A stretch of DNA of 55,690 bases, taken from Kofleriaceae bacterium (lineage in GTDB: Bacteria > Myxococcota_A > Polyangia > Haliangiales > Haliangiaceae). The position numbers and the translations under genes are program-made. The notes under the pieces are model-generated. The model was not told where the DNA came from. It saw only the letters and a list, made by a program, of their open reading frames with translations, and ran no database searches. The stretch spans positions 1 through 55,690 of the forward strand of contig JABFXX010000293.1 of assembly GCA_013368795.1 (NCBI GenBank). Direction: 5' to 3'. Shown in pieces: positions 34,262 to 43,575 of the stretch. Positions within the stretch are counted from its first letter, which is position 1; the number at the start of each line of letters is the position of its first letter.

Positions 34262-34708
34262 CTAGAGTCCGTCGACGAGGGCGGCGAGCTGTTCGCGATG
34301 GTCGGCATCGAGGAGCTCGTCGAGACGCGACAAGAGGTCCGCCTCGCGCCGCGCGTGGTCGGCGTAGGCATTCTCGAAGCGCTCGTACAGCGCCGCGAGG
34401 CTGCCGACCTCCGCGCCGGAGCGCGCGAGGTGGCACGCGCGCGACAGCGAGCCGCAGATCGTGTCGTGAGCGACCGCCATCTCCTGGACCTGCACGGCGA
34501 GCGTGGGCGCGGCGTCGGTGACGAACGGGAACAGGCCCTCCTCTTCGCGGGCGAAGTGAAGGAACAGCATCTCGCGCAGCTCGTCGAGCGCGGGCGCGAG
34601 ATCGACCTGGGTTCCTCGGCGCAGCATCTCCAGCTTGGCGCCGACGGCGAGGACGCGACGATTCAGCTCCGCATGATCGTGGCTGAGGTCTCGTACGGCG
34701 TCTCGCAT
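34262..34708 (-). CDS. Hemerythrin-like (HHE) domain protein
   Basis: 148 residues, all helical. His/Glu ligand motifs at hemerythrin spacing: [39 protein letters not shown] and [11 protein letters not shown]. These fit a di-iron or haem-free metal site in a four-helix bundle used for oxygen, NO or redox sensing. It is the first gene of the operon with AraC and VOC genes and is divergent from the copper P-ATPase, with 111 bases between. On the minus strand TATGAA lies at -12 to -7 of its ATG, so this message may also be leaderless. Confidence 0.85.
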   Translation of the reverse strand: MRDAVRDLSHDHAELNRRVLAVGAKLEMLRRGTQVDLAPALDELREMLFLHFAREEEGLFPFVTDAAPTLAVQVQEMAVAHDTICGSLSRACHLARSGAEVGSLAALYERFENAYADHARREADLLSRLDELLDADHREQLAALVDGL

Positions 34709-34819
34709 CGTCGATTCATAACACGGCGGTCACCCGTGCGAATTGCCCCGATGACGGGAGGGGGCGTTCTTGCAGGTGTAATGGAGCCGGCGCGTCAGCG
34801 TCCTGTTGTCGAGGTCCCC

Positions 34820-37009
34820 ATGACCACGCACCATCCGTCTCACCACCACGACCATCATCAGCACGCGGCGCATCACGCGCACGCGACGAAGGCCCCGCAG
34901 CCTCCGCCGTCCGGCAAGGTCGAGTACACGTGCCCGATGCATCCCGAGATCGTGAGGGATGCGCCCGGTAGCTGCCCGATCTGCGGCATGGCGCTCGAGC
35001 CGCGGGTGCCGACGCTCGAGACCGGTCCCGACCCCGAGCTCGTCAGCATGACGCGCAGGTTCTGGATCGCGGCGGCGCTCGCGTTGCCGCTGTTCGTCCT
35101 CGCGATGAGCGAGATGGTCGGCGTCACGATCCTCGCCGGGCGCACCCGCGTCTGGGTCGAGCTCGCGCTTGCCCTGCCCGTCTGCACGTGGGCAGCGTGG
35201 CCGTTCTACGTGCGGTTCGCGCAGTCGCTCGCGAACAAGAGCCTCAACATGTTCACGCTGATCGGGCTCGGCGTCGGCGTCGCGTTCGGCTACAGCCTCG
35301 TCGCGGCGCTCGCGCCCGGCGTGTTCCCGCAGGCATTTCGCAACCACGACGGCACGGTCGGCACGTACTTCGAGGCGGCGGCGGTGATCGTCACGCTGAT
35401 CCTGCTCGGCCAGGTGCTCGAGCTCCGCGCGCGCAGCTCGACCGGTGCCGCGATCCGCAAGCTGCTCGGTCTCGCGCCGAAGACGGCGCGACGCATCGAG
35501 GCCGACGGTCGCGAGGTCGATGTCCCGCTCGACCACGTGCACGCCGGCGATCGCCTACGCGTGCGGCCCGGCGAGAAGGTCCCCGTCGACGGCGTCGTCC
35601 TCGAAGGCACGTCGTCGGTCGACGAATCGATGGTCACCGGCGAGCCGATTCCCGTCGAGAAGCAGACAGACGATCGCGTGATCGGCGCGACCATCAACGG
35701 CACCGGCGCGCTCGTGATGCGTGCCGAGAAGGTCGGCTCGGAGACACTGCTCGCGCGCATCGTGACGATGGTCGCGGAGGCGCAGCGCAGCCGCGCGCCG
35801 ATCCAGAAGCTCGCCGATAGCGTCGCCGCGTGGTTCGTGCCCGCGGTGATCGTGATCGCGGTCATCACGTTCGTCGTGTGGTCGCTCGTCGGTCCCGACC
35901 CGCGGATGGCACACGCGATCGTCAACGCGGTCGCGGTACTGATCATCGCGTGCCCGTGTGCACTCGGGCTCGCGACGCCGATGTCGATCATGGTCGCGAC
36001 CGGGCGAGGCGCCGCGATGGGCGTCCTGTTCCGCAACGCAGAGGCGATCGAGGTCATGCGCCAGGTCGACACGCTCGTCGTCGACAAGACCGGCACGCTC
36101 ACCGAGGGCAAGCCGCGTCTCGAGTCGGTCGTGCCCGTCTCGGGCACCGAGGCCACGCTGCTCCGCCTCGCGGCGAGCCTCGAGCGGGCGAGCGAGCATC
36201 CACTCGCCGCCGCGATCGTCGCGGGCGCAGAAGCGCGCGGCATCGCGCTCGCGGACGTCGCGAGCTTCGCGTCCGTCACCGGCAAGGGCGTGCGCGGCGT
36301 CGTCGACAGCCGCAACGTCGCGCTCGGCAACCGCGCGATGATGGACGCCGCAGGGATCGATTCGACAGCGCTCGCCGCACGTGCCGAGGAGCTCCGCGCC
36401 GACGGCCAGACCGTCATGTACGTCGCGGTCGACGGCGTGCTCGCCGGTCTCGTCGGCGTTGCCGATCCGATCAAGGACTCGACGCCCGACGCGATCCGCG
36501 CGCTCGCTGCCGAGGGCCTGCACGTCGTGATGATGACCGGCGACAGCAAGACCACGGCGACGGCCGTCGCGCGCAAGCTCGGCATCGACGAGGTGATCGC
36601 GGAGGTCCTGCCCGATCAGAAGGCCGCCCAGGTGCAGCGCCTCCAGTCGCAGGGCCGCAAGGTCGCGATGGCCGGCGACGGCATCAACGATGCACCAGCG
36701 CTCGCGCGCGCCGACGTCGGTATCGCGATGGGCACCGGCACCGACGTCGCGATGGAGAGCGCGCACGTCACGCTCGTGAAGGGTGACCTGCGCGGCATCG
36801 CGCGCGCCCGCGCACTGTCGCGGGCGACGATGGCGAACATCCGGCAGAACCTCTTCTTCGCGTTCGTCTACAACACCGCCGGCATCCCGATCGCCGCGGG
36901 CGTGTTCTATCCGTTCACCGGCTGGCTGATGTCGCCGATGCTCGCGGCGCTCGCGATGAGCCTGTCCTCGGTCTCGGTGATCACGAACGCGCTCCGCCTC
37001 AGGCGGTGA
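34820..37009 (+). CDS. copA: Copper-type P1B ATPase with His-rich N-terminus and heavy-metal binding motif
   Basis: 729 residues. The ATG at 34820 has GAGG five bases upstream. A His-rich leader ([16 protein letters not shown]) is followed by a heavy-metal binding module [24 protein letters not shown] in place of the usual CxxC HMA domain. P-type core: [10 protein letters not shown], the membrane CPC motif [13 protein letters not shown], phosphorylation site [11 protein letters not shown], the HP motif in SEHPLAAAI, and [14 protein letters not shown] plus C-terminal NAxAIPxAAG-like and MSxSSVSVxTNALRL residues indicate Cu+ (P1B-1) specificity. It exports copper or silver from the cytoplasm. 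Divergent from the hemerythrin operon; its stop overlaps the convergent second hemerythrin gene by 11 bases. Confidence 0.94.
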   Translation: MTTHHPSHHHDHHQHAAHHAHATKAPQPPPSGKVEYTCPMHPEIVRDAPGSCPICGMALEPRVPTLETGPDPELVSMTRRFWIAAALALPLFVLAMSEMVGVTILAGRTRVWVELALALPVCTWAAWPFYVRFAQSLANKSLNMFTLIGLGVGVAFGYSLVAALAPGVFPQAFRNHDGTVGTYFEAAAVIVTLILLGQVLELRARSSTGAAIRKLLGLAPKTARRIEADGREVDVPLDHVHAGDRLRVRPGEKVPVDGVVLEGTSSVDESMVTGEPIPVEKQTDDRVIGATINGTGALVMRAEKVGSETLLARIVTMVAEAQRSRAPIQKLADSVAAWFVPAVIVIAVITFVVWSLVGPDPRMAHAIVNAVAVLIIACPCALGLATPMSIMVATGRGAAMGVLFRNAEAIEVMRQVDTLVVDKTGTLTEGKPRLESVVPVSGTEATLLRLAASLERASEHPLAAAIVAGAEARGIALADVASFASVTGKGVRGVVDSRNVALGNRAMMDAAGIDSTALAARAEELRADGQTVMYVAVDGVLAGLVGVADPIKDSTPDAIRALAAEGLHVVMMTGDSKTTATAVARKLGIDEVIAEVLPDQKAAQVQRLQSQGRKVAMAGDGINDAPALARADVGIAMGTGTDVAMESAHVTLVKGDLRGIARARALSRATMANIRQNLFFAFVYNTAGIPIAAGVFYPFTGWLMSPMLAALAMSLSSVSVITNALRLRR

Positions 37010-37688
37010 GCTTCGCGAGATCGTGGACGCCGAACGCTTGCTCGAGCTTCGCGACGTCCTCGACCGCGTGCTCGAACCCCTCCTCGCCGAGGATCTCGTG
37101 TTCCTTCTTCTCGAACTCCTCGCCCATCTCCGCGTACGCGCTCGCGCCGACGAGCTTGCGGATCGCCGGGAACAGCACCGTGTCCTCGCGCGCCGCGTGG
37201 GCGCGGTACATGTGATTGAAGCTTCGCAGCCGGGCGGCGAGCTGCGCGCGATCCACTTCGGCAGGCGTACCCTTCGCGAGCGCGAGGATCTGATCCGTGA
37301 GCACGCGTCCCGCGTCGTGCTGGCGGCGCAGGACGGCGGTCAGATCGGTGAGCTTGCCGGCCTTCTCGAAGCGAGGGAACAGCAGGTTCTCTTCGATCTT
37401 CTCGTGATAGTCCTCGATCACGCGACGGATCATGCCGGCACCGGAGGCGAGCGCGTCGAGCGGGACATCGCCGCCGTGCTCGAGACGCGACGCCGCCTCG
37501 TCGTAGAGATACATGATGCGCCTCAGCACCCCGTGCTCGCGCATGAGGTCCTCCGCCGGTGTCACTTCCTCCTCCGCCTCGGAGCCCTCGCGCTTGGCAC
37601 CCTCGCGTGCGTGCGAGGAGCTTGCACATCCAACCATCAGGGTACCGGCGGCAGCCGAGAGCAGAAACGAGCGCCGATCGTCGCGCAT
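36999..37688 (-). CDS. Exported hemerythrin-like lipoprotein (Tat-type signal)
   Basis: 229 residues. The ATG at 37688 has GAGGA seven bases upstream, so it is preferred over starts as far as 37781. The N-terminus [20 protein letters not shown] combines a twin-Arg motif with a lipobox, indicating folded export and lipidation. After an acidic linker come two HHE-type segments: [32 protein letters not shown] and [14 protein letters not shown], then [20 protein letters not shown]. Length and motifs fit a hemerythrin four-helix bundle placed at the cell envelope. Tail-to-tail with the copper ATPase. Confidence 0.88.
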   Translation of the reverse strand: MRDDRRSFLLSAAAGTLMVGCASSSHAREGAKREGSEAEEEVTPAEDLMREHGVLRRIMYLYDEAASRLEHGGDVPLDALASGAGMIRRVIEDYHEKIEENLLFPRFEKAGKLTDLTAVLRRQHDAGRVLTDQILALAKGTPAEVDRAQLAARLRSFNHMYRAHAAREDTVLFPAIRKLVGASAYAEMGEEFEKKEHEILGEEGFEHAVEDVAKLEQAFGVHDLAKLTA

Positions 37689-37738
37689 CGGGAGTTCCTC
37701 GCTGAGTTGTTCGATCTTGGTTAGCACACCGCACGCGA

Positions 37739-37744
37739 TAGACT
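37739..37744 (+). promoter_or_regulatory. Candidate -10 (TAGACT) for leaderless AraC mRNA
   Basis: TAGACT, six bases (cgtctc), then GTG 37751. A TTGGTT 16 bases upstream of the hexamer (37717-37722) is a possible partial -35. The box is identical to that before the response regulator at 4429. Confidence 0.5.
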
Positions 37745-37750
37745 CGTCTC

Positions 37751-38560
37751 GTGCTGTATCGCGCGCATCAGCCGGCACCACCGCTCGACGCGTTCGTCGA
37801 CTACCTCTGGTACGTGAGCGATGCGCCGCGCCACTCGCGTGAACGCATCTTGCCGAGCGGCACCGTCGAGCTCGTCGTGAACCTCGCGCGCGACGAGATC
37901 CGCGTGATCGATCCGCGCACGCGCCGGCTCCGCCGACTCTCGGGCGCGCTCGTCTCGGGAACCTATCGTGAGGCGTTCATCATCGACACCGAGGCCCACG
38001 CATCGATGATCGGCGTCCATTTCAAGCCCGGCGGTGCGGGACTTCTCGGTGTCCCCGCCGGCAGCCTCGCGGACGATCACGTCGAGCTCGCTGCACTGTG
38101 GGGAGCCGACGCGGCATGGCTTCGCGAGCGGCTCTGCGGCGCGACGAGCCTCGACGCACGGTTCGACATTCTCGAGCACGCGCTACTCGCACGCCTGCGG
38201 CACGCGCGGCCGCGCCACCCGGCGACGCAGTTCGCGATCGCCGAGCTCGACGGCACGGGGCGCAGCATCGCGAGCGTGGTCGAGGAGCTCGGGCTCAGCC
38301 ATCGCAGGCTGATCGAGGTGTTCACCGCCGACGTCGGAGTCGCGCCCAAGCTGTTTGGCCGGCTGCGGCGATTTCAGCGTGCGTGGGCGCTCGGTTCGGC
38401 CAGCGCAACTCCGGCATGGTCGCGACTCGCGGTGCAGACCGGCTACAGCGACCAGTCGCACCTGATCCGCGAGTTCGTCGCATTCGCAGGTGCGCCGCCG
38501 GGCGAGCTGTATCGCCAGTCCGATGTCGACGTGAAGGAACACCACGTCGCGGTCGCGTGA
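37751..38560 (+). CDS. AraC-family regulator with DUF6597-like N-terminal domain
   Basis: 269 residues from GTG. The N-terminal half (LDAFVDYLWYVSD, ILPSGTVELVVNLARDE, VHFKPGGAGLLGVPAGSLADDHVEL) is the sensing domain common in this AraC subgroup. The C-terminal half has the two HTH motifs, SIASVVEELGLSHRRLIEVFTADVGVAPKLF and WSRLAVQTGYSDQSHLIREFVAFAGAPPGEL. It lies 49 bases upstream of a VOC-fold gene on the same strand, repeating the AraC plus VOC pairing seen at 33418-34259. The ligand and targets are unknown. Confidence 0.92.
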   Translation: MLYRAHQPAPPLDAFVDYLWYVSDAPRHSRERILPSGTVELVVNLARDEIRVIDPRTRRLRRLSGALVSGTYREAFIIDTEAHASMIGVHFKPGGAGLLGVPAGSLADDHVELAALWGADAAWLRERLCGATSLDARFDILEHALLARLRHARPRHPATQFAIAELDGTGRSIASVVEELGLSHRRLIEVFTADVGVAPKLFGRLRRFQRAWALGSASATPAWSRLAVQTGYSDQSHLIREFVAFAGAPPGELYRQSDVDVKEHHVAVA

Positions 38561-38597
38561 GGTCAAATTCGTCCAATCGCGGGCAAGCGCAGGGCCG

Positions 38598-38603
38598 TAG
38601 CCT
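38598..38603 (+). promoter_or_regulatory. Candidate -10 (TAGCCT) for leaderless VOC mRNA
   Basis: TAGCCT, six bases (gtgctc), then ATG 38610. It lies in the 49-base gap after the AraC gene, so the VOC gene could be transcribed by itself. The position supports the ATG over the GTG two codons earlier. Confidence 0.45.
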
Positions 38604-38609
38604 GTGCTC

Positions 38610-38987
38610 ATGACTCCTGTCACCGTCCGCTATCAGATCACCGACATGGACCGGTCGATCGCGTTCTACACGAACGTGCTCGGGTTCGAGCTCGGCCAGC
38701 GAAGTGGCTCGGCCTTCGCGGCCGTCAATCGCGGAAATCTCCGGCTCGTCTTGAGCGGTCCGGGTGCATCGGGCTCGCGTCCGATGCCGGATGGTCGCGC
38801 ACAGACACCCGGTGGCTGGAACCGGATCATCGTCTACGTCGACGATCTTGCCGCGATGATCGCTCAGCTCGAGAAGGCGCGCGTCGTGTTCCGAAACACG
38901 GTCGAGGCCGGCCCCGGCGGCAAGCAGATCATGATCGAGGATCCGGACACGAACCCGATCGAGCTGCACGAAGCGCCGGCGACGTAG
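38610..38987 (+). CDS. VOC/glyoxalase-fold protein
   Basis: 125 residues. The VOC opening VRYQITDMDRSIAFYTNVLGFELG and ending IEDPDTNPIELHEAP are clear; the Glu in IELHE keeps the metal-ligand position found in glyoxalase and dioxygenase members. NRIIVYVDDLAAMIAQLEKARVVFR forms the second beta-alpha unit. Possible roles are lactoylglutathione-type isomerase, antibiotic-binding protein or dioxygenase; the sequence does not decide. It pairs with the AraC gene upstream. Confidence 0.9.
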   Translation: MTPVTVRYQITDMDRSIAFYTNVLGFELGQRSGSAFAAVNRGNLRLVLSGPGASGSRPMPDGRAQTPGGWNRIIVYVDDLAAMIAQLEKARVVFRNTVEAGPGGKQIMIEDPDTNPIELHEAPAT

Positions 38988-39015
38988 CGGCTCGACGGTT
39001 GCAACGCTCGATCTC

Positions 39016-40968
39016 ATGGGCGTGCGCAAGAACCTCTCGCAAAAGCTGATCGAGGCCCACCTCGTCGAGGGTTCTCCGATCATCGGCGAGGAGATCGCGA
39101 TCCACATCGATCAGACGCTGACGCAGGACGCGACGGGCACGCTCGTCATGCTCGAGCTCGAGGCGATGGGCTTGCCCCGCGTGCGGACCGAGCTGTCGGC
39201 GCAGTACGTCGACCACAACCTGCTCCAGGAAGACTTCAAGAACGCCGACGACCACCTGTTCCTGCGCAGCGCATGCCGGCGGTTCGGCATCTGGTACAGC
39301 CCAGCCGGCAACGGCGTGAGCCACCCGCTTCACATGGAGCGGTTTGGCATCCCGGGCAAGACGCTGCTCGGCTCCGATAGCCACACGTGCGCGGCGGGCG
39401 CGCTCGGGATGCTCGCGATCGGCGCGGGCGGCCTCGAGGTCGCGCTCGCGATGATCGGCGAGCCGTTTCACGTGCGCATGCCGGCGATCTGGAACGTTCG
39501 TCTCGACGGCGCGCTGCCCGACTGGGTCAGCGCGAAGGACGTCATCCTCGAGATGCTGCGCCGCCACGGCGTCGACGGCGGCATCGGCCGGATCATCGAG
39601 TACAGCGGCCCCGGGTTGCGCGGCCTGTCGGCGATGGATCGCCACGTCATCGCGAACATGGGAGCCGAGCTCGGCGCGACGGCGAGCGTGTTCCCCGCCG
39701 ACGACGCGGTCCGCGAGTTCTTGCGCGCGCAGGATCGCGAGGGCGAGTTCACGCCGCTCGTCGCCGACGACGGCGCCGACTACGACGTGCGCGATTCGCT
39801 CGACCTGTCGACACTCGAGCCGCTGATCGCGCTGCCGTCGAGTCCGGGCAATGTCGTGCCCGTTCGCGAGGTCGCGGGCCGCGAGATCTATCAGGCGTAT
39901 GTCGGCTCGTCCGCGAATCCCGGCTATCGCGACTTCGCGATGGCGGCCGCGATCGTCGACGGACGTCACGTTCACGACCGCGTGTCGTTCGACGTGAACC
40001 CGACATCGCGCCAGATCCTCGAGAACCTCGTCGCGGATGGTCAGCTGACGACGCTGCTTCGCGCGGGCGCGCGGATCCATCAGGCGGGCTGCAACGGCTG
40101 CATCGGCATGGGTCAGGCACCGGCGACGGGCCGGATCAGCGTGCGCACGGTGCCGCGCAACTTCCCCGGACGCTCGGGCACGCGCGAGGACAGCGTCTAC
40201 CTCGCGAGCCCGGAGACCGCGGCCGCGTCGGCGCTGACCGGCACGATCACCGATCCGCGAACGCTCGGCATTCCGTATCCCGAGGTTCGCGAGCCCGCGC
40301 GGCCACGACTCGATCGCTCGATGTTCGTCGCGCCGCTTCCGCCCGACGCAGCTCGCCAGGTCTCACTCGAGCATGGCCCCAACATCCTCGCGATCCCGCC
40401 GCTCGATCCGCTGCCAGACGACCTCGCCGTGCCCGTCCTGCTCAAGGTCGGCGACAACGTCTCGACCGACGAGATCTTGCCGGCCGGCGCGCGCGTGTTG
40501 CCGTTCCGCAGCAACATCGAGGCGATCAGCCGCTTCGCGTTCGAACCGGTCGATCCGAGCTATCCGGCGCGCGCAAAGCAGGTGCGCGGGCACGTCATCG
40601 TCGGCGCGCGGAACTACGGCCAGGGCTCGAGCCGCGAGCACGCTGCGCTCGCGCCGCGCCACCTCGGCCTGCGCGTCGTCCTCGCGATCCAGTTCGCACG
40701 CATTCACCGCGACAACCTCGTCAACTTCGGGGTCGTCCCGCTGACGTTCGTCGACCCCGCGGACTACGACCGCATCGAGCCGGGCGACATCCTCGCGATG
40801 CGCAGCCTGTGCGCCGCGCTCCGCGGCACGGCCCCGGTCATCATCGAGAACCAGACGGCAGGCACGCAAATTCGCGCGGATCACGCGCTGACGCCGCGCC
40901 AGGTCGAAATGCTCGTCGCAGGAGGCCTCATTCCGCTCGTCAGACAAAGGCTGGGTCGCGCCGCCTGA
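39016..40968 (+). CDS. Aconitase-family hydratase (Aquifex-type short aconitase)
   Basis: 650 residues, much shorter than AcnA (about 890). Iron-sulfur ligands: Cys in LLGSDSHTCAAGALGML and the CxxC pair in HQAGCNGCIGMGQAPATG. The swivel domain (about 470-640) has GDNVSTDEILPAG and GARNYGQGSSREHAALAPRHLG, which carry the substrate-binding Ser and Arg. Domain order and length match the group that TIGRFAM calls putative aconitate hydratase of the Aquifex type; homoaconitase or isopropylmalate isomerase activity is less likely because both halves are in one chain. It would convert citrate to isocitrate in the TCA cycle. The gene stands alone. Confidence 0.9.
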   Translation: MGVRKNLSQKLIEAHLVEGSPIIGEEIAIHIDQTLTQDATGTLVMLELEAMGLPRVRTELSAQYVDHNLLQEDFKNADDHLFLRSACRRFGIWYSPAGNGVSHPLHMERFGIPGKTLLGSDSHTCAAGALGMLAIGAGGLEVALAMIGEPFHVRMPAIWNVRLDGALPDWVSAKDVILEMLRRHGVDGGIGRIIEYSGPGLRGLSAMDRHVIANMGAELGATASVFPADDAVREFLRAQDREGEFTPLVADDGADYDVRDSLDLSTLEPLIALPSSPGNVVPVREVAGREIYQAYVGSSANPGYRDFAMAAAIVDGRHVHDRVSFDVNPTSRQILENLVADGQLTTLLRAGARIHQAGCNGCIGMGQAPATGRISVRTVPRNFPGRSGTREDSVYLASPETAAASALTGTITDPRTLGIPYPEVREPARPRLDRSMFVAPLPPDAARQVSLEHGPNILAIPPLDPLPDDLAVPVLLKVGDNVSTDEILPAGARVLPFRSNIEAISRFAFEPVDPSYPARAKQVRGHVIVGARNYGQGSSREHAALAPRHLGLRVVLAIQFARIHRDNLVNFGVVPLTFVDPADYDRIEPGDILAMRSLCAALRGTAPVIIENQTAGTQIRADHALTPRQVEMLVAGGLIPLVRQRLGRAA

Positions 40969-41015
40969 CCACGTGCCTCGCCGCACCGACGGCAGTATCC
41001 TGCGCGCGACGTACG

Positions 41016-42236
41016 ATGAAGCGCACCCTCCTGCTTGTCCTCCTCGCCGCCTGCCAGGGAGGCACCCAGCAACCGTCCTCTTCCACATCCGAGCCCGCCG
41101 TGTCGTCGAGCGAGCCCGCCGTGTCGTCGAGCGCCGAGCCCGCACCCGCGCCGACCCCGGCGCAGCCCGTCGAGCCGCCGGGCATGCGCCCTGCTCCGCC
41201 GATGCCCGATCCGCTGCCCGGTGCACGCACCGACGCGACCGCGTTCGTCGGCTCGGCGACGCAGATCGCCATCGGCGATCTCGATCATGACGGCCATCGC
41301 GAGATCGTCACGGTCGATCCCAGAGAGCTGCGTGTCTACGCGCCCGACGGCAAGCTCGTCGCCAGCGCGCCGGTGACCGGCGGCGTCGATCGCCTCGTCG
41401 TCGCCGACGTCGACGGCGACGGCAAGGCCGAGATCTATGTGGGCTGGGGCCAGAGCCGCGAGCACCAGGACACGAAGGCGCGCGTCTCGGTGCACCGCCT
41501 CGAGGGCCGCAAGCTCGTCGAGGAGACGGTCGTCGCGCCCGAGACGGCGCGCAACGAGGTCACCGCGATCGTGCCGATGCCCGACGACAAGGCGCTGCTG
41601 CTCGCGTACTTCGACTCCAAGTACAACGTCACGAGCGTCGTCGCGAAGCGCGGCGCCGGCGGCTGGACGACGAGCCCGATCGCATCGCTGCGCATGGCAA
41701 TGAGCTACGCGCGCGGTGACGTCGACGGCGACGGCAAGGCCGACCTCGTCGTCGGCCGGGTCTACGGCGACACGCAGGGTGTCGACGGCGACGCGTTCGT
41801 GCTGCGCCCCGACGGCACGCGCACGAAGATTCCGTCGACGCGCGGTCTCCGCTCGATCGCCGTGATCGACGGCGACGTCTTCCTCGGCGACGGCTGGCAC
41901 CAGAACTACGCCGCGAGCGGCCGGGGCCTGTTGACCCGCGCGCACGCCACCAAGGGCGCGTTCACCACCGACCTCGTCGAGGACACGGCCGGCCAGTACG
42001 CGGTCGAGAGGATCCTCCCCGCCAAGATCGGCGGCACGTCGGCGATCGTCACGCTCGGCAACCGCTACGTGCGCGTGTTCCTCCGCGACGGCGCGACCTG
42101 GCGCGGTCTCACCGTCGGTGGGCCCTATCGCGACGTCGCGGTCGGCGATCTCGACGGTGACGGCAGCGACGACCTCGTGCTCGCCGGCGACAAGTCGGAG
42201 ATCGTCAAGCTGAAGGCGGCCGACTGGGCGAAGTGA
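41016..42236 (+). CDS. FG-GAP/VCBS-repeat lipoprotein
   Basis: 406 residues. Signal peptide MKRTLLLVLLAAC with lipidated Cys13, followed by a Ser/Pro-rich spacer holding direct repeats of EPAVSSS. The rest has FG-GAP-like calcium-binding loops: IAIGDLDHDGHREIVTV, LVVADVDGDGKAEIYVGWG, YARGDVDGDGKADLVVG and VAVGDLDGDGSDDLVLAG, each a DxDxDG pattern. This predicts a beta-propeller-like surface protein stabilised by calcium, with a binding or adhesive role. TATCCT 15 bases before the ATG is a possible -10. Downstream is a stem-loop and the collagen-like lipoprotein gene. Confidence 0.85.
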   Translation: MKRTLLLVLLAACQGGTQQPSSSTSEPAVSSSEPAVSSSAEPAPAPTPAQPVEPPGMRPAPPMPDPLPGARTDATAFVGSATQIAIGDLDHDGHREIVTVDPRELRVYAPDGKLVASAPVTGGVDRLVVADVDGDGKAEIYVGWGQSREHQDTKARVSVHRLEGRKLVEETVVAPETARNEVTAIVPMPDDKALLLAYFDSKYNVTSVVAKRGAGGWTTSPIASLRMAMSYARGDVDGDGKADLVVGRVYGDTQGVDGDAFVLRPDGTRTKIPSTRGLRSIAVIDGDVFLGDGWHQNYAASGRGLLTRAHATKGAFTTDLVEDTAGQYAVERILPAKIGGTSAIVTLGNRYVRVFLRDGATWRGLTVGGPYRDVAVGDLDGDGSDDLVLAGDKSEIVKLKAADWAK

Positions 42237-42244
42237 GCCGCGCG

Positions 42245-42284
42245 CTTCGATCGCGTGTGGCTGCAGCACGCACCTCGATCGAAG
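42245..42284 (+). terminator. Stem-loop after the FG-GAP gene
   Basis: CTTCGATCG (42245-42253) and CGATCGAAG (42276-42284) form a perfect nine-base stem with a 22-base loop starting nine bases after the stop codon. No T-tract follows. It may end or protect the upstream transcript. The rest of the 106-base gap holds a CG-ATCG-rich stretch and the promoter box at 42331. Confidence 0.3.
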
Positions 42285-42330
42285 TGATCGATCGCGATCG
42301 CCGCACGTGGATGTCGTTCTCGCGCTCGTG

Positions 42331-42336
42331 TAGCGT
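42331..42336 (+). promoter_or_regulatory. Candidate -10 (TAGCGT) for leaderless collagen-like protein mRNA
   Basis: TAGCGT, six bases (ggaacg), then ATG 42343. The hexamer matches TATAAT at three of six positions only, but it has the same placement as the boxes at 4436, 18784, 25481, 26122, 37739 and 38598. Confidence 0.4.
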
Positions 42337-42342
42337 GGAACG

Positions 42343-43575
42343 ATGTCTCGGTTTCGGTGGACGAGTAGTGTGTTGCTCCTGGTGGCGGCTGCATGTACCG
42401 GAGAGCCCGGCGAAGACGGCGCTCGCGGTCCGATGGGCGACAAGGGCGACATGGGCGATATGGGCGACATCGGCTCGGCGGGCTCCGCGGGTCCGGTGGG
42501 ACCGCAAGGTCCGCCGGGTCAGGCGTGCTGGGACCTCAACAACAACGCGCAGTGCGATCCGGTCACCGAGGACATCAACGACGACGGCGCATGTGACGTC
42601 GCCGATTGCGCCGGCGATGCGGTGACGGGACCGACAGGTCCGGCAGGCCCTGCAGGCGCCATCGGTCCGACGGGACCGCAAGGCCCGACGGGTGCGATCG
42701 GTCCGACGGGACCCAACGGTGCAACCGGCGCGATCGGTCCGACGGGACCGCAAGGCGCCAGCGGTGCGACCGGCGCGATCGGTCCCACGGGTTCGCAAGG
42801 TCCAGCGGGCGCGACCGGTGCTGTCGGTCCGACGGGACCCAACGGTGCAACCGGCGCGATCGGTCCGACGGGACCGCAAGGCGCCAGCGGTGCGACCGGT
42901 GCGATCGGCCCGACGGGATCGCAGGGTCCAGCAGGCGCGACGGGCGCAGTTGGCCCAACGGGATCGAGCGGACCAACCGGCGCTGTCGGTCCGACGGGAC
43001 CGACAGGCGCAACAGGCGCGATCGGTCCGACGGGACCACAAGGCGCCAGCGGTCCGACGGGCGCGATCGGCCCGACGGGACCGCAGGGTCCAGTGGGTGC
43101 GACGGGCGCAGTTGGCCCCACGGGATCGAGCGGACCAACCGGCGCTGTCGGTCCGACGGGACCGCAAGGTCCAGCGGGCGCGACCGGCGCTGTCGGCCCC
43201 ACGGGATCGAGCGGACCAACCGGTGCGACTGGCGCAGTCGGACCGACGGGAGCGTCCGGTCCGGTCGGCGCGACCGGCGCAGTCGGACCGACAGGCCCAC
43301 AGGGCCCGGTGGGACCTCAGGGTCCGTCGGGCATCACGTCGATCAACGTGTACACGTCCAGCAGCGGCGTCGGCCAAACGACGAGATCGTGGAGTGCGAC
43401 CTGTCCGACGAACACACGGTTGATCGCGGGGGGCGCCAACATCATCCCCGCGGGCGAGGCGTCCATCGGCTCCAGCTATCCCAGCGGTTCATCCTGGACC
43501 GTGACCGGCTTCGACAACCCGGATAGCGGGGGCGGCTGGCAGATGCAGGTCATGGCAGTCTGCGTGACCCCGTAG
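42343..43575 (+). CDS. Collagen-like surface lipoprotein
   Basis: 410 residues. Lipoprotein signal with Cys18 (LLLVAAAC). A first Gly-X-Y run covers residues 20-59 ([16 protein letters not shown]). A 35-residue non-collagen insert with four Cys and Asp/Asn-rich motifs follows ([25 protein letters not shown]), like a thrombospondin type 3 calcium loop. A second, uninterrupted Gly-X-Y run covers residues 96-330, with 78 triplets dominated by GPT, GPQ and GAT. The C-terminal 80 residues ([19 protein letters not shown]) form a globular cap with two Cys. It should trimerise on the outer membrane as a stalk. Thr-rich triplets replace hydroxyproline, as in other bacterial collagens. Confidence 0.92.
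   Translation: MSRFRWTSSVLLLVAAACTGEPGEDGARGPMGDKGDMGDMGDIGSAGSAGPVGPQGPPGQACWDLNNNAQCDPVTEDINDDGACDVADCAGDAVTGPTGPAGPAGAIGPTGPQGPTGAIGPTGPNGATGAIGPTGPQGASGATGAIGPTGSQGPAGATGAVGPTGPNGATGAIGPTGPQGASGATGAIGPTGSQGPAGATGAVGPTGSSGPTGAVGPTGPTGATGAIGPTGPQGASGPTGAIGPTGPQGPVGATGAVGPTGSSGPTGAVGPTGPQGPAGATGAVGPTGSSGPTGATGAVGPTGASGPVGATGAVGPTGPQGPVGPQGPSGITSINVYTSSSGVGQTTRSWSATCPTNTRLIAGGANIIPAGEASIGSSYPSGSSWTVTGFDNPDSGGGWQMQVMAVCVTP
42628..43332 (+). repeat. Long DNA repeat array coding Gly-X-Y triplets
   Basis: Near-identical 9-base units carry higher-order repeats: the sequence around ACCCAACGGTGCAACC recurs 126 bases apart (42711 and 42837), and GGATCGAGCGGACC recurs at 42961, 43123 and 43204 (162 and 81 bases apart). 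All periods are multiples of nine, so copy-number change keeps the Gly-X-Y frame. This predicts length variation of the stalk between strains and possible assembly collapse here. Confidence 0.9.

Noticed and set aside
34722..34738. CACGG-N7-CCGTG inverted repeat between hemerythrin and copper ATPase genes as a copper operator
   Set aside because: Short arms and no resemblance to CueR, CsoR or CopY sites that I know; such repeats are common by chance in this composition.
38929..42236. Very long alternative frames over the aconitase and FG-GAP genes, on both strands
   Set aside because: They cross clear gene boundaries and give only Arg/Ala-rich translations. Iron-sulfur and DxDxDG motifs are in the chosen frames.
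42519..43202. Pro/Val-rich repetitive frame antisense to the collagen repeat
   Set aside because: It follows from GGN-CCN triplet symmetry: the reverse complement of Gly-Pro-rich codons is again Gly/Pro-rich. No start signal or signal peptide supports it.
42628..43332. CRISPR-like regular repeat
   Set aside because: Repeats are contiguous coding units of nine bases with no unique spacers, and no cas genes are near.
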